Assembly: GCF_029201565.1 (NCBI RefSeq)
Contig: NZ_CP104002.1
Span: forward strand, 3,179,001-3,243,000
Direction of reading: 5' to 3'
Length of the DNA stretch: 64,000 bases
From: Devosia sp. SD17-2
GTDB lineage: Bacteria; Pseudomonadota; Alphaproteobacteria; Rhizobiales; Devosiaceae
Shown here: positions 49,429 through 58,781 of the stretch, in pieces
Layout of the letters: the number at the start of each line of letters is the position of its first letter
How positions within the stretch are numbered: the first letter of the stretch is position 1
Made by a program: the position numbers and the translations under genes
Notes under the pieces: model-generated
The model's database searches: none
What the model was told of the DNA's origin: nothing
The model's input: the letters and a program-made list of their open reading frames with translations, nothing else

Positions 49429-51401
49429 TCGGCGGGCTCCGGGACAGCCTTGGCAGCGGGGCGCGGGGCGCCGACGCGCATGCGGCGATCGGTGAGCGAG
49501 AGGATGCCCGCCCCTGCCATGACAAGGCAACCGAGCCAGATCAGGAGGATATAGGGCTTGTGCCAGACGCGGATGACATGGGTGTCTTCCAGCGGCTCGC
49601 CGAGCTGCAGGTAGAGCTGGGAGAAGCCGTATGTCTGGATTGCGGCCTCGGTGGTCGGCATGCCGCTGGCGACATAGATCCGGCGCTCCGCTTCGAGCTG
49701 CTGCTCGCTGCCGCCGCCCGGAGAGGTGACGGTGAAATAGCCGGTCTCGGCCATGTAGTTCGGGCCGGGGACTTTTTCAAAGCTGTCGAAGCTGATGGTG
49801 TAGCCGGAGAGTTCCGTGGTTTCGCCAGGATTGAGCGTGGTGACTCGTTCGGTTTCCCAGGCGGTGACGGCAACAATTCCCAGAACGGTGACGCCGAGGC
49901 CGAAGTGACCAAGGGCAGTCGACCAGATCGAGCGCGGCAGGCCAGCCAGACGGCGCAGGCTGTCCCGCAGGGGAATGCGGCCGAGGCGGCTGCGTTCGAT
50001 AAGCTCTGCGACCGAACCGAAGCTGACCCAGAAGCCCAGCAGCAGCCCGATCGGCACCATGGAGATGGAGACGCCACCAAGCGCGGAAATAAGGATGGTG
50101 AGGAAGACAGCGAGCGCGGCGGCAGCGACGAGGCGCTGGCCGGCAGCCACGAGGTCACCACGCTTCCAGGCAAGGAGCGGCCCGAAGGGCAGGACCAGCA
50201 GAAGCGGCGCCATCAGCGCGCTGAAGGTGAAGTCAAAGAAGGGCGCACCCACCGAGATGCTGGTGCCGACGAGAGCATCGAGCACGAGCGGATAGAGCGT
50301 GCCGACAAGGACCGCGCCGACGGCAGTGGCGAGGAAGAGATTGTTGAGGATCAGCGCGCCTTCGCGGCTGATCGGGGCAAACAGCCCACCCTGACGCAGC
50401 GCACCAGCCCGGAAGGCAAAGAGTGCGAAGGCGCTGCCGATGAGCACCGCCAGAATGGCGAGAATGACCAGACCGCGCGTCGGATCGCTGGCAAAAGTAT
50501 GCACCGAGGTGAGGATGCCCGAGCGCACGAGGAAGGTGCCGAGCAGCGACAGCGAGAAGGTGATGATGGAGAGGAAAATCGTCCAGATCTTCAGCGCATT
50601 GCGCTTTTCCATGACCAGAGCGGAATGGAGCAGCGCCGTGCCCGAAAGCCAGGGCATGAAGGCGGCGTTTTCGACCGGGTCCCAGAACCACCAGCCACCC
50701 CAGCCGAGCTCGTAATAAGCCCAGTAGGAGCCCATGGCGATACCGAGGGTGAGGAAGATCCAGCTCAGCATGGTCCAGGGACGGACCCAGCGGGCCCAGG
50801 CCTGATCGATGCGGCCGGAGATCAGCGCGGCGACGGCAAAGGAGAAGCAGATCGAGAAGCCGACATAGCCCGCGTAGAGAAGCGGCGGGTGAATGGCCAG
50901 GCCAATATCCTGAAGGATGGGATTGAGATCCGAGCCTTCGAGCGGCGCCATGGCCAGGCGCTCGAACGGATTGGAGGTGAAGAGCGTGAAACCGGCGAAA
51001 ACGGCGGTAAGCAGGCTCTGCGTGCCCAAAACAAGGTTCGAGAGATCGGCCGGCAGGCGGCGCCCAAAGGCCGCCACGAGTGCGCCGAACAGCACTAGGA
51101 TGAGGATCCAGAGGACCAGCGAGCCCTCATGATTGCCCCAGACGCCGGAGATCTTGAAGATCAGAGGCTTGAGGGAATGGGAATTGTTGACTGCGAGCGC
51201 GAGGCTGAAGTCGGAAACGACAAAGGCATGGACCAGCGCGGCAAAGGCGACGGCCACCAGCACGAACTGCAAAATGGCGGCATGCGCCATGGCGTTTGCC
51301 AGGCGCTGTCCGCGTTGCCAGAGAACCAGCCCGCCCACAGCCGAAACGGTCGCGAGGGCAAAGGCCAGGATCAGGGAAAAATGGCCGAGTTCGATGCTCA
51401 C
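49425..51401 (-). CDS. ccmF: Heme lyase CcmF
   Basis: A 658-residue polytopic membrane protein that attaches heme to apocytochrome c in the periplasm. The tryptophan-rich heme-handling motif is GWGGWWFWDPVENAAFMPWL. The conserved His residues lie in loops such as LHSALVMEKR and the DIGLAIHPPLLYAGYVG segment. I chose the GTG at 51401 (VSIELGHFSL), which overlaps the ccmE stop as GTGA. About 15 helices are visible. It is also called CycK. Confidence 0.95.
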   Translation of the reverse strand: MSIELGHFSLILAFALATVSAVGGLVLWQRGQRLANAMAHAAILQFVLVAVAFAALVHAFVVSDFSLALAVNNSHSLKPLIFKISGVWGNHEGSLVLWILILVLFGALVAAFGRRLPADLSNLVLGTQSLLTAVFAGFTLFTSNPFERLAMAPLEGSDLNPILQDIGLAIHPPLLYAGYVGFSICFSFAVAALISGRIDQAWARWVRPWTMLSWIFLTLGIAMGSYWAYYELGWGGWWFWDPVENAAFMPWLSGTALLHSALVMEKRNALKIWTIFLSIITFSLSLLGTFLVRSGILTSVHTFASDPTRGLVILAILAVLIGSAFALFAFRAGALRQGGLFAPISREGALILNNLFLATAVGAVLVGTLYPLVLDALVGTSISVGAPFFDFTFSALMAPLLLVLPFGPLLAWKRGDLVAAGQRLVAAAALAVFLTILISALGGVSISMVPIGLLLGFWVSFGSVAELIERSRLGRIPLRDSLRRLAGLPRSIWSTALGHFGLGVTVLGIVAVTAWETERVTTLNPGETTELSGYTISFDSFEKVPGPNYMAETGYFTVTSPGGGSEQQLEAERRIYVASGMPTTEAAIQTYGFSQLYLQLGEPLEDTHVIRVWHKPYILLIWLGCLVMAGAGILSLTDRRMRVGAPRPAAKAVPEPAE

Positions 51402-51874
51402 GGGGCTGTGCCCTCCGGCCGCCACTCACCCTGCGCCTTGAGGGCTTCGACGACTTCCTTGGGCATATAGGTTTCGTCGTGCTTGGCGAGCACATTGGTG
51501 GCGATGAAAGTGCCATCGGGGCCAAGGCTGCCCTCGGCAACAACGCCCTGCCCTTCGCGGAAAAGATCAGGAAGGATGCCGGTGTAGTGGGCCAGACGGT
51601 CGGTGGCGCCATCGGTGATGGTGAAGACGTTTTCCTGGCCGGTGCGGGTCCAGCTGGCTTCCTTGACGAGACCGCCAAGGCGGATGGGGTGACCAACTTC
51701 GACCGAACGCTCGATCACGTCCGTCGGCGAATAGAAGAACACGATCTGATCGCGCAGGGCGACGAGGACCAGCGTCGTGGCAATGGCGAGGACGACAGCG
51801 AGGCCGGCGATGACGGCCAGGCGCTTCTGCTTGCGCGACCAACCCTTGCGGCGGATAGCACCCTGAACACTCAT
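51398..51874 (-). CDS. ccmE: Heme chaperone CcmE
   Basis: The protein is 158 residues: a short cytosolic N-terminus, one membrane helix (AVIAGLAVVLAIATTLVLVAL), and a periplasmic OB-fold. The heme-binding His is in NVLAKHDETYMP near the C-terminus, as expected. It carries heme from CcmC to CcmF. The ATG overlaps the ccmI stop by four bases, and its own stop overlaps ccmF. Also known as CycJ. Confidence 0.95.
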   Translation of the reverse strand: MSVQGAIRRKGWSRKQKRLAVIAGLAVVLAIATTLVLVALRDQIVFFYSPTDVIERSVEVGHPIRLGGLVKEASWTRTGQENVFTITDGATDRLAHYTGILPDLFREGQGVVAEGSLGPDGTFIATNVLAKHDETYMPKEVVEALKAQGEWRPEGTAP

Positions 51875-52950
51875 GGCGTGTCTCCATTCAGTTTAAGACC
51901 TGCGCGCAGCGCGATCGTATCAAGTTCACCGCGATCAAACGCGGCCGGATAAGCGGCGACGGAAGCATCGTACGCGCTCTGGGCTTTTTCGAGATCACCC
52001 AGAACGATGTAGGACTGTACGAGCCGCATCCATTCTTCGACCGTGCCGCCGGAGGTTTCAAGGCGGGCGGAAAGGCCGGTGACCATGGCCTCGATCATTT
52101 CCGTCTGCTCGGCAGCGGTGTTGTCGATGCCATCGTTCTGCGCCACGGCCAGGCCCTGACGGGCGGCGTTGAGCCAGGGCTCATCGCCCTGGGCCATGTC
52201 GATGGCAGCCTGCCAGATACGCGCGGCGTCTTCATAGTCGCCGGTGCGCATGAGTTCGGAGGCGAGATAGAGATGCGCACGGGCATTCTGCGGATCGCTG
52301 ACGATGGCAGCGCGCAGCAGCTCGATGGCCTCATCCGAGCCGGCACCGCCCGCTTCGAGCAGCAGGGCTTCGGCAAGGCGCGTCTGGAGCTCGGGCGTCG
52401 GGCCATTGAGCGCGATGATGCGGCGATAGGCATTGGCGGCATCGGCGAAACGGCCCATTTCCGCATAGGCGGGCGCGATCACCGTCCAGCCGCGCACATC
52501 GTCGGGCGTTGCGGCAAGCTGAGCTTCGATGCGATTGATTGCATCCGCAATATCAATGGATTGCGCAGCCAGTTCGGGCCGATCGGCCAGGGGACGCCCC
52601 GGCAGCTCAGGACTGCCGAGAACGGCATAGAGGCCAAGCGAAATGGCAGCGACTGCACCAAGGCCGGCGATCAGCGGCATGCGACCAAGATCGCTGCGCG
52701 TCTGGACGCCCTTGTCCTTGTTGACGCGAATGACCTCGCGCGCGAGCTCTGCCCTGGCGGCCTCGGCCTCGGCATCGCCGATCTTGCCCGAGACACGGTC
52801 AGCCTCGATTCCCGCCAGCAAAAGGCGGAAATGGCTATTGTGATCGGCGCTTTGTGGCTCGGTTGCGTTGACCGCGCGTCCAGCCGCCGCGTAAAACAAC
52901 GCAGCGCAGGTGAGGGCGGTGATGGCGATGACGATTGACCAGAAAATCAT
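51871..52950 (-). CDS. ccmI: Cytochrome c biogenesis protein CcmI
   Basis: A 359-residue protein with an N-terminal helix (MIFWSIVIAITALTCAALFY), a cytoplasmic loop, a second helix at about residues 95-115, and a periplasmic TPR domain that holds apocytochrome c. TPR-like repeats are visible as YAEMGRFADAANAYRR and LRTALVSD-like helices. It presents the apoprotein to CcmF/CcmH. It is the first gene of the ccmI-ccmE-ccmF-ccmH operon. The ATG at 52950 is preferred over an upstream start as it gives the usual N-terminus. Also called CycH. Confidence 0.92.
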   Translation of the reverse strand: MIFWSIVIAITALTCAALFYAAAGRAVNATEPQSADHNSHFRLLLAGIEADRVSGKIGDAEAEAARAELAREVIRVNKDKGVQTRSDLGRMPLIAGLGAVAAISLGLYAVLGSPELPGRPLADRPELAAQSIDIADAINRIEAQLAATPDDVRGWTVIAPAYAEMGRFADAANAYRRIIALNGPTPELQTRLAEALLLEAGGAGSDEAIELLRAAIVSDPQNARAHLYLASELMRTGDYEDAARIWQAAIDMAQGDEPWLNAARQGLAVAQNDGIDNTAAEQTEMIEAMVTGLSARLETSGGTVEEWMRLVQSYIVLGDLEKAQSAYDASVAAYPAAFDRGELDTIALRAGLKLNGDTP

Positions 52951-53076
52951 AAGTCCCAGACACTTGCTTCCCGCGCAGGGAAAGGGATGGCCCTGTATAA
53001 TCCGAACGCGGGGAAAAGCTACCAAAAGACGCGTGTTCATTCCGGACTCATTGCCACAGCCCGGTCCGAAACTGCC

Positions 53077-54153
53077 ATGAGCGATGCCGTCAACGAGTTT
53101 GCGATTTTCGGATCGAGCCCGCTTGCGCGCCTGCTGGCGGGGCTTTTGAGACAGTCATATGGCAAATCCGTGGTCTTTGCTGGCGCGAGCCCGGCGCGCT
53201 ATCGCCTGCCGCGCGAGATCGACCTGTCGGTCGGGATGATGACGCGGCCGCAAAGCTGGGAGCTCCTGGCCCGAACGCTTCCCGAAACGACGCGGCTGTT
53301 GTCTAGAATCGCCGGTCGCCATGCCGTGCAGCATGTCGATCCGGTGTTTTTCGCCGATGGCGTGGCGGCGCAGGAGGCGCTGGGGCATTTTCACCACATG
53401 GCGAGCGCCTTTGGCATGGCGACTGAAATCGTCGCGCCATCTCATCTCGGACGCGAGCGGAGCGGCGTGCGGCTACGCGATGCGGTGCGGCTGCAGCGGG
53501 CGGTGACGGAGCCGGCGCTCGATCGCTGGCTGGACGAAGTCGGCGTGACCCGGTTGTCGCCTGACCGGGTGGAGATCGGGCAGGATGGCAGCGCGCGACT
53601 ATGGACGGGCGAGACAGAACAGTTTGCCGGGCACGCGATCCTTGCTGACGACGCCGCGATCATTGCCCATCCGCCGTTGCCGCAATGGCCACGGCTTCTG
53701 GCGCGACGCACCATGTCGACGATCCTGACGACGCCGACGGCGCCACTGGTCGGCAGAATCATGGCGCATGTGGATAGCGGGACAGTTCTGACCCAGCAGG
53801 ATGAAGGCGGTATCGCCGCGATTGGTCCGGGCGATCTCGCCAGCGCGGCAGCGCGGCTCTCGGGGCTGCTGGCGGACAATCGCCAGCTTCAGAAGGCCGG
53901 ACAGGTGAGCTATCCGACGCTTGTCACCGGAGACGGCGCGCCGGCGTTTGGCAAGGCGGCCGGCAGCGGTGCCGATGTCATCGTGGGACTGGGGCAGACC
54001 GGCGTGTTCATCGCCCCTGCCCTCGCCCGATGGCTCGTGGGAGAGGCCGCGCCGCACGAAGCGGACTGGTTCGGGCAGCGGCTGATCAATCGCACAATCG
54101 ATCAGGGCGCAGTGGCGGAGTTTCATGCCTTTGTACCGAGGCCGGCGGCATGA
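53077..54153 (+). CDS. FAD-dependent oxidoreductase-like protein with degenerate nucleotide-binding motif
   Basis: The protein is 358 residues. Its N-terminus (EFAIFGSSPLARLLAGLL) sits where a Rossmann GxGxxG would be but has lost the glycine pattern. The C-terminus (DVIVGLGQTGVFIAPALARWL) resembles the last segment of D-amino-acid-oxidase-type flavoproteins. I infer a reduced or inactive DAO-fold subunit. Its stop overlaps the start of the next gene as ATGA, so the two are translated together and probably form a complex. It is divergent from ccmI, with about 126 bases between starts. The ATG at 53077 gives the typical N-terminus. Confidence 0.6.
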   Translation: MSDAVNEFAIFGSSPLARLLAGLLRQSYGKSVVFAGASPARYRLPREIDLSVGMMTRPQSWELLARTLPETTRLLSRIAGRHAVQHVDPVFFADGVAAQEALGHFHHMASAFGMATEIVAPSHLGRERSGVRLRDAVRLQRAVTEPALDRWLDEVGVTRLSPDRVEIGQDGSARLWTGETEQFAGHAILADDAAIIAHPPLPQWPRLLARRTMSTILTTPTAPLVGRIMAHVDSGTVLTQQDEGGIAAIGPGDLASAAARLSGLLADNRQLQKAGQVSYPTLVTGDGAPAFGKAAGSGADVIVGLGQTGVFIAPALARWLVGEAAPHEADWFGQRLINRTIDQGAVAEFHAFVPRPAA

Positions 54154-56123
54154 GCGCGCGGACCCACCGACTGCCGGCGGATGCACCGAAGGGACTTGGC
54201 GGCGCCATCGACCGTTCGCGGCCGGTCAGCTTCCGCCTCAATGGGCGGACGGTCAGCGGATTTGAGGGGGACAGTGTGTTCAGCGCCCTCCTCGCTTCGG
54301 GCGTCGACATTCTTGGCAGCCATCTCGGTCAGCGGATCGGCCTCACGCGCGCGGCAGCACCTGCGATCGCGCGGGCTGACGCGATTGATCCGGTTGACGC
54401 CCTGCCGATGGAGCGCACACCGGTCACTGAGGGCGCTGACTATGTCACACAGGCACCGCGACAGCGATTGGCCTGGGACGTGGTGATGCTGCGCGGCCGC
54501 ACGCTTGGGCTCGACCTCGACAATTCTCGGGCCCTCGAGAGGCCTTGGCTGGCGGCCGATGGCAGACCGGGCGCGGCAGATGACCTGGCAATCGTTGGGG
54601 GCGGTGTCGCCGGGCTCAGCGCAGCGCTGACGGCGGCGCGGGCGGGATTGTCGGTGGCGCTGTTCGAGGCTTCGGCCTATCTCGGCGGGCATTCAGGCCT
54701 CTTTGGGACGCAGGACAGTGAAGAGCGGCCCGAAGACGCGATGGCCCGGCTCAGCGCCGAGGTTACGGCCAATCCGGCAGTCACAGTGTTCCTCGATGCT
54801 GAGGTGGTTTCGGTTCGGGCCGGCTTGTTGCGGGCGCATCGCGTGAGCGTCGAGGATGGCGTGGCCCGGGGCGAGATGATCGACGTCCCGGCGGCGCGGA
54901 TCATTCTTGCCACAGGCGCGGAAGAGCGGCTGCCGCTGTTCGCCGGCAATCGCCTGCCAGGTGTCATGGGAGCGCTTGAGAGCTATGAGCTTGCCAGCCG
55001 TTTCGGCATCTGGCCGGGGCGCTCGCTGGCTGTGGCGACCTCAGGCAATTGCGCCTATCGACTGGGCACACTGGCGCGGGACAATGAGATTGCGGTGACC
55101 GCGATCATCGACGCGCGGCCGGGGCCGAGCTCGCGCTTCATCGATTTCGCAAAAGCCTATGGCATTCGCCAGATGACCGGCCGCGTGCCGCAGGAAGTGC
55201 GCACCAATCGGAGCGCCAAACTGCTCGAGATCGACATTGGCGATGAAATGCCGATCACAGCCGAGCGCCTCATCGTCAGTGGCAGCTGGCAGCCTGATCT
55301 CAAACTCTGGCACATCGCCGGCGGGCCCAGCATCTGGAACGAAGCGCATCAGCGCATCGAAGCCGTTGGCGGGATCGAGGGCATCGCGCTGGCCGGTAGT
55401 GCAGCGGGCTATTTCACCCGCCAGGGCTGTATTCAGAGCGGCGCCGACGCCGTCGATCGCCTGCTGGGTCGCAAGCGACGACCATTTGCGGACCCGGTGA
55501 TCGACCCGCTCTATGAGACGCCCGATTCTGCCCTCGCCGATCTCGGCGAACGGGAGACAAACGCGATTACCTATCTCGATGGCGGCGGCGCGCTGCTGAC
55601 GCGGCCCAGCCTGCCACCGCGGCGCTGGTATGACCGGTTCCGCACCCGGAGCGAACCGGAACTGCCGGCACTTTCGGAGGCCTCGCAATCCCTGACGCTC
55701 GGCACGATCGCCGCCGGCGTGACGCTGGGGCTGGTGCCACGGGATTCAGCCGGTTTCGTCGCCCAGGAGCGGGTCACCATCATTCCCCTGACCGTCGAGG
55801 CGCCATCGGAAAAAGGACCGGCCGAAGCCGCCGTCACCGAAGGCACCATCCCCAAATATCTCGAGAACCGCTTCGGGGCGGACGCTGTGCTCACGATCAT
55901 TGAGGCTGAGGACGGGCGGCGGCTGGGGCCCGGCGCGCTGATCTTCGGCGATCTCGACAACAGTGACCCCATGGCCGCGGTCGGCGTGGTGCTGCGCAGC
56001 ACCACAACCAGCATTGAGGCGCTGATCAGCGCGTCAGCCGCCCAGGGATCGCTCTATGCGCGCGACCACGGGCAATCGGTTGCGGTGACGCCAGTGCGGT
56101 CGGTCAAGACAGGCTCCGCCTAG
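54150..56123 (+). CDS. Sarcosine-oxidase-alpha-like flavoprotein (reduced form)
   Basis: The protein is 657 residues. The N-terminal 90 residues match the Fer2_4 ferredoxin-like domain of sarcosine oxidase alpha (RPVSFRLNGRTVSGFEGDSV) but have no cluster cysteines. A complete FAD site follows (DLAIVGGGVAGLSAALTAA), then RIILATGAEERLP and GIALAGSAAGYFTRQGC. The C-terminal aminomethyltransferase domain of the classical alpha subunit (about 1000 residues) is not seen in full. The stop TAG at 56121-56123 uses the first base of an inserted IS. Without the IS the gene would also end in TAG, so the product is unchanged. The substrate is unknown; oxidation of an N-methyl or amino compound is an inference. 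Confidence 0.7.
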   Translation: MSARTHRLPADAPKGLGGAIDRSRPVSFRLNGRTVSGFEGDSVFSALLASGVDILGSHLGQRIGLTRAAAPAIARADAIDPVDALPMERTPVTEGADYVTQAPRQRLAWDVVMLRGRTLGLDLDNSRALERPWLAADGRPGAADDLAIVGGGVAGLSAALTAARAGLSVALFEASAYLGGHSGLFGTQDSEERPEDAMARLSAEVTANPAVTVFLDAEVVSVRAGLLRAHRVSVEDGVARGEMIDVPAARIILATGAEERLPLFAGNRLPGVMGALESYELASRFGIWPGRSLAVATSGNCAYRLGTLARDNEIAVTAIIDARPGPSSRFIDFAKAYGIRQMTGRVPQEVRTNRSAKLLEIDIGDEMPITAERLIVSGSWQPDLKLWHIAGGPSIWNEAHQRIEAVGGIEGIALAGSAAGYFTRQGCIQSGADAVDRLLGRKRRPFADPVIDPLYETPDSALADLGERETNAITYLDGGGALLTRPSLPPRRWYDRFRTRSEPELPALSEASQSLTLGTIAAGVTLGLVPRDSAGFVAQERVTIIPLTVEAPSEKGPAEAAVTEGTIPKYLENRFGADAVLTIIEAEDGRRLGPGALIFGDLDNSDPMAAVGVVLRSTTTSIEALISASAAQGSLYARDHGQSVAVTPVRSVKTGSA

Positions 56124-56548
56124 GTGACCGACTCATAACTTCGCAACCAGATACGGATTGAAGCGAGTTGGACTGATGCCAGGAAATTGTCGTCTCGCTT
56201 GTCGTATCGGGTTGCGATTGCCCTGAAGTGTTTGAGTTTGTTGAAGTAACGTTCGACAGCGTTGCGCTGGCGATAGACCCAGTGGCTGAATGGGAAGGTT
56301 TGCACGCGGTTGGGCATGGCGCGGATATTGGCCCATGCACCGCGCTCGGCCATGGTGCTGCGCAGGGCATCACTGTCGTAGGCTCGGTCTGCGAGCAGGA
56401 TATTTCCAGCGGACAGGGTGGCAAACATGTCCGCTGCTGATCGCCCATCATGGGCCTGGCCTTCGGTCAGTTTGAGCTGGATCGGCCGCCCCTGGGCATC
56501 GACCAGCGCATGGATCTTGGTGGTCAGGCCGCCGCGCGAACGACCCAT
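56120..56548 (-). CDS. IS5-family transposase ORF B (copy 1)
   Basis: The frame holds 142 residues from its first ATG and carries two of the DDE residues, in NILLADRAYDSDAL and the RQRNAVERYFNKLKHF segment. It is normally made as a fusion with ORF A after a -1 shift. The TAG stop at 56120-56122 lies outside the element: the TA comes from the target duplication and the last G from flanking DNA. Confidence 0.9.
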   Translation of the reverse strand: MGRSRGGLTTKIHALVDAQGRPIQLKLTEGQAHDGRSAADMFATLSAGNILLADRAYDSDALRSTMAERGAWANIRAMPNRVQTFPFSHWVYRQRNAVERYFNKLKHFRAIATRYDKRDDNFLASVQLASIRIWLRSYESVT

Positions 56549-56964
56549 GCAACGGGATCGCTCGTCTTTTTTTGACCGTTGGCGGCGTGCTGGTGAACCC
56601 GGATCGAGGACGAGTCGATCATCTGCACGTCGCCATTGTAAGCGGCTGATACAGCGTCAAGAATGCGCGCCCAGTGGCCGGCCCTGCGCCACCGGTTGAA
56701 GCGGTTCACGCAGGTCGTGTGCGGGCCATACCGCGTCGGGATGTCGGCCCAGGGCGCGCCCGTGCGAAGCCGCCAGAAGATGCCGTTCAGAACACGCCGG
56801 TCATCGGCGCGCGGAACGCCGCGCACCTTCGTCGGAAGCAGCGGCTGGATCACAGACCACTCAAAATCCGTAAGATCAAAACGCGCCATCATCACCTCCT
56901 GTCCACCAAAGGGAAGGAATCACAACAGCAGCACTTTGGGAATCCCGTTAATGGGTATGTGACC
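56123..56964 (-). mobile_element. IS5-family (IS427-like) insertion sequence, copy 1
   Basis: The element is 842 bp long, flanked by a TA duplication (56121-56122 and 56965-56966). The ends are imperfect inverted repeats, GGTGACCGAC on one side and GGTCACATAC (reverse strand) on the other. It encodes transposase ORF A and ORF B joined by a -1 frameshift. It is inserted in the CTAG of the stop codon of the flavoprotein gene. It appears identical to copy 2 at 62020, which lies in the opposite orientation, since all translated frames match. Confidence 0.93.
56524..56889 (-). CDS. IS5-family transposase ORF A (copy 1)
   Basis: The frame encodes about 121 residues from the ATG at 56889, five bases after AGGAGG. 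It has a helix-turn-helix-like N-terminal domain (FDLTDFEWSVIQPLLP) and the first catalytic Asp in MIDSSSIRVHQH. A run of seven A (T7 on the plus strand, 56567-56573) forms the slippery site A AAA AAG in frame, at which a -1 shift enters ORF B. Confidence 0.92.
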   Translation of the reverse strand: MARFDLTDFEWSVIQPLLPTKVRGVPRADDRRVLNGIFWRLRTGAPWADIPTRYGPHTTCVNRFNRWRRAGHWARILDAVSAAYNGDVQMIDSSSIRVHQHAANGQKKTSDPVAWVVRAAA

Positions 56965-56969
56965 TAGAG

Positions 56970-58163
56970 CTAGCGAGCGCGCTCGGCGGCGAGGCGGGCC
57001 TTTTTCAGCGTATCGGCATATTCATTGGAGAACCGCAGCTGGGCCATCTTGATCACAGCATCGAGGCGGCTGGCGGTGTTGGTGTCGTCGAGGTTCTGCC
57101 GATAATGATCCATGGTGCGCTGGATATGGATTTCCAGCGCCTGCCCCGACTGGCTCCAGGCCAGATCGAAGACCGCATTGATCGCCAGCGAATCGCGGCA
57201 ATCGCGGACAGTGGCGAGCAGATAGACGCCACTGACAGCAGCCAGCAGCTTGTCGGTATCAAGCCGATCGGCTCCGTCGCGCCGGCGCATCGCCTGGTTG
57301 AGGTCGGTGACGACCTCCTTCAGCCGCGGCTCCAGACGATCGGAGACAAATTTGGTGATGGTGGACAGCGAAGCCGTCGCCTGGCTTCCGCGCGAGAACT
57401 CGATGTAGCCGGTCAGCGAGCGCACCAGATGGTGGAACCGCTCCAGCGCGCGGCAGACGAGGTCGACATCGGAGAACGGACCGCTCAACCGCAAAAGGCG
57501 CAACTGGTTCTGGGCGTGGGCGATATGGGCGTCGATCAACGGCGACAGCCCGACGCGCGAGATTGCGACTTCCGATGGCGCGCCGGCGAGCTTGATGGCT
57601 GCGGTGATCAGCAGTGTCGGATTGGCTACCTGGCCAAGCGCGGCCTGGAAAACGAGCGCGGCCAGCGCCGGATCCTGCAGGGGCATGGCGCTGATGGCGG
57701 ACCCGAGTGCGGCATCAGCGGTGATGGTGTTGGTGGCGCGGCCAAAGGCCTGTGCCTTGGTGAGCAGCGCGCGGTTGCGCAACGCCAGCATGACGATCGG
57801 CAGGCGTTCGAGACCGTCTTCGCGACCGAGCTGGGCGGCAAGGCGCCGGCTCATTTCAATGTCGCTCTTGGCCTGGGCCAGCGCAGCCTTCATGCGCGCC
57901 AAAAGTTCGGGCATCAAAGGCTCGAGTTCGGCCGCGGTCAGCGCGCCCTGCTCGATCTGGTCGTGGGAAATGATGTCGGAGCAGAGATCGCGCGCCACCC
58001 AGACCCAGATGGCGAATGCGGTCGGCCTGCTCACTGCTCCGGGGAGAGCCACCAGCACTGGTTCATCAACCAGTATGGCGTCGATCAGCCCGCAGAAGGG
58101 AGCGTGCGCCGGGCCGGAACTAGCCGGCGCGGCGGAATCTGTGCGGTTCGCAAGCGGGGTCAT
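56970..58163 (-). CDS. Conserved protein of unknown function, helical
   Basis: The protein is 397 residues and almost entirely alpha-helical, rich in Ala and Leu, with no signal peptide and no membrane helix I trust. Long amphipathic helices such as LEPLMPELLARMKAALAQAK and DRLEPRLKEVVTDLNQAM suggest a scaffold or a repeat protein. I recognise no domain or catalytic motif. Before the IS arrived, its stop lay two bases from the stop of the convergent flavoprotein gene. It may be co-transcribed with nothing else. No function can be offered. Confidence 0.65.
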   Translation of the reverse strand: MTPLANRTDSAAPASSGPAHAPFCGLIDAILVDEPVLVALPGAVSRPTAFAIWVWVARDLCSDIISHDQIEQGALTAAELEPLMPELLARMKAALAQAKSDIEMSRRLAAQLGREDGLERLPIVMLALRNRALLTKAQAFGRATNTITADAALGSAISAMPLQDPALAALVFQAALGQVANPTLLITAAIKLAGAPSEVAISRVGLSPLIDAHIAHAQNQLRLLRLSGPFSDVDLVCRALERFHHLVRSLTGYIEFSRGSQATASLSTITKFVSDRLEPRLKEVVTDLNQAMRRRDGADRLDTDKLLAAVSGVYLLATVRDCRDSLAINAVFDLAWSQSGQALEIHIQRTMDHYRQNLDDTNTASRLDAVIKMAQLRFSNEYADTLKKARLAAERAR

Positions 58164-58249
58164 ATGCGCAATCGGTCTGGGATGAAATACGCGGCCAGCC
58201 TATAGCGTGCCGGTAAACAATCCTTAACTGCCGACGCCGGAGTTGGCGA

Positions 58250-58723
58250 TCAGGCTGCGCCCTGAACCACATTCCAGTTGCCGGTCTGCTCGCGGCAGGC
58301 GGTACCCTTCTTCACATAGTCCTTGCCGCCGAGCTTGACGGTGTGGGTGAAGTCGCGACAGTCGAGGTTGTTGACGCGGACATAGGGGCCAACGGCCACA
58401 GAGCCGGTCGTGCCCTTGTCGCCCGCCCACTGGCGCGGTGCGCCCGGACGGCCGAACTGCAGCGCATAGAACTGGGCGCTGTTGGCTTCGGCAGAATCCT
58501 TGGCGCTCATCAGCGACAGCGCGCCGGCATCAACGAAACCATTGGCAATGCTGGTGGTCAGGCGGGCCTGCTGCACGGTCTGGGCAGAGCTTGGAACCAT
58601 CGGCTGGGCAATCACAGGCTGGACCACGACGGGGGCCTGGGCCACCTGCGCAGGGCCAGTGCTGGAGCAGCCGGCCAGAACCAGGGCCAGAACGGGAGCA
58701 GCAAACAGGGCGAAACGATTCAT
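58250..58723 (-). CDS. Lipoprotein, RT0821/Lpp0805-like surface protein
   Basis: The protein is 157 residues. MNRFALFAAPVLALVLAGCS gives a clear lipobox (LAGC), so it is a lipoprotein. A Pro/Val/Gln-rich linker leads to a C-terminal domain with LDCRDFTHTVKLGGK and GTACREQTGNWNVV, a pattern found at the end of RT0821/Lpp0805-type surface antigens. The conserved Cys pair may form a disulphide. It is probably on the outer membrane. It follows the feuP-feuQ pair on the same strand, at about 58 bases, and may be a target or member of that unit. Confidence 0.78.
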   Translation of the reverse strand: MNRFALFAAPVLALVLAGCSSTGPAQVAQAPVVVQPVIAQPMVPSSAQTVQQARLTTSIANGFVDAGALSLMSAKDSAEANSAQFYALQFGRPGAPRQWAGDKGTTGSVAVGPYVRVNNLDCRDFTHTVKLGGKDYVKKGTACREQTGNWNVVQGAA

Positions 58724-58781
58724 TATTTTGACCTTTCCAGCATACGGTCGGTTCTTGTTGGCCCAATACGGCAAAAATGCG

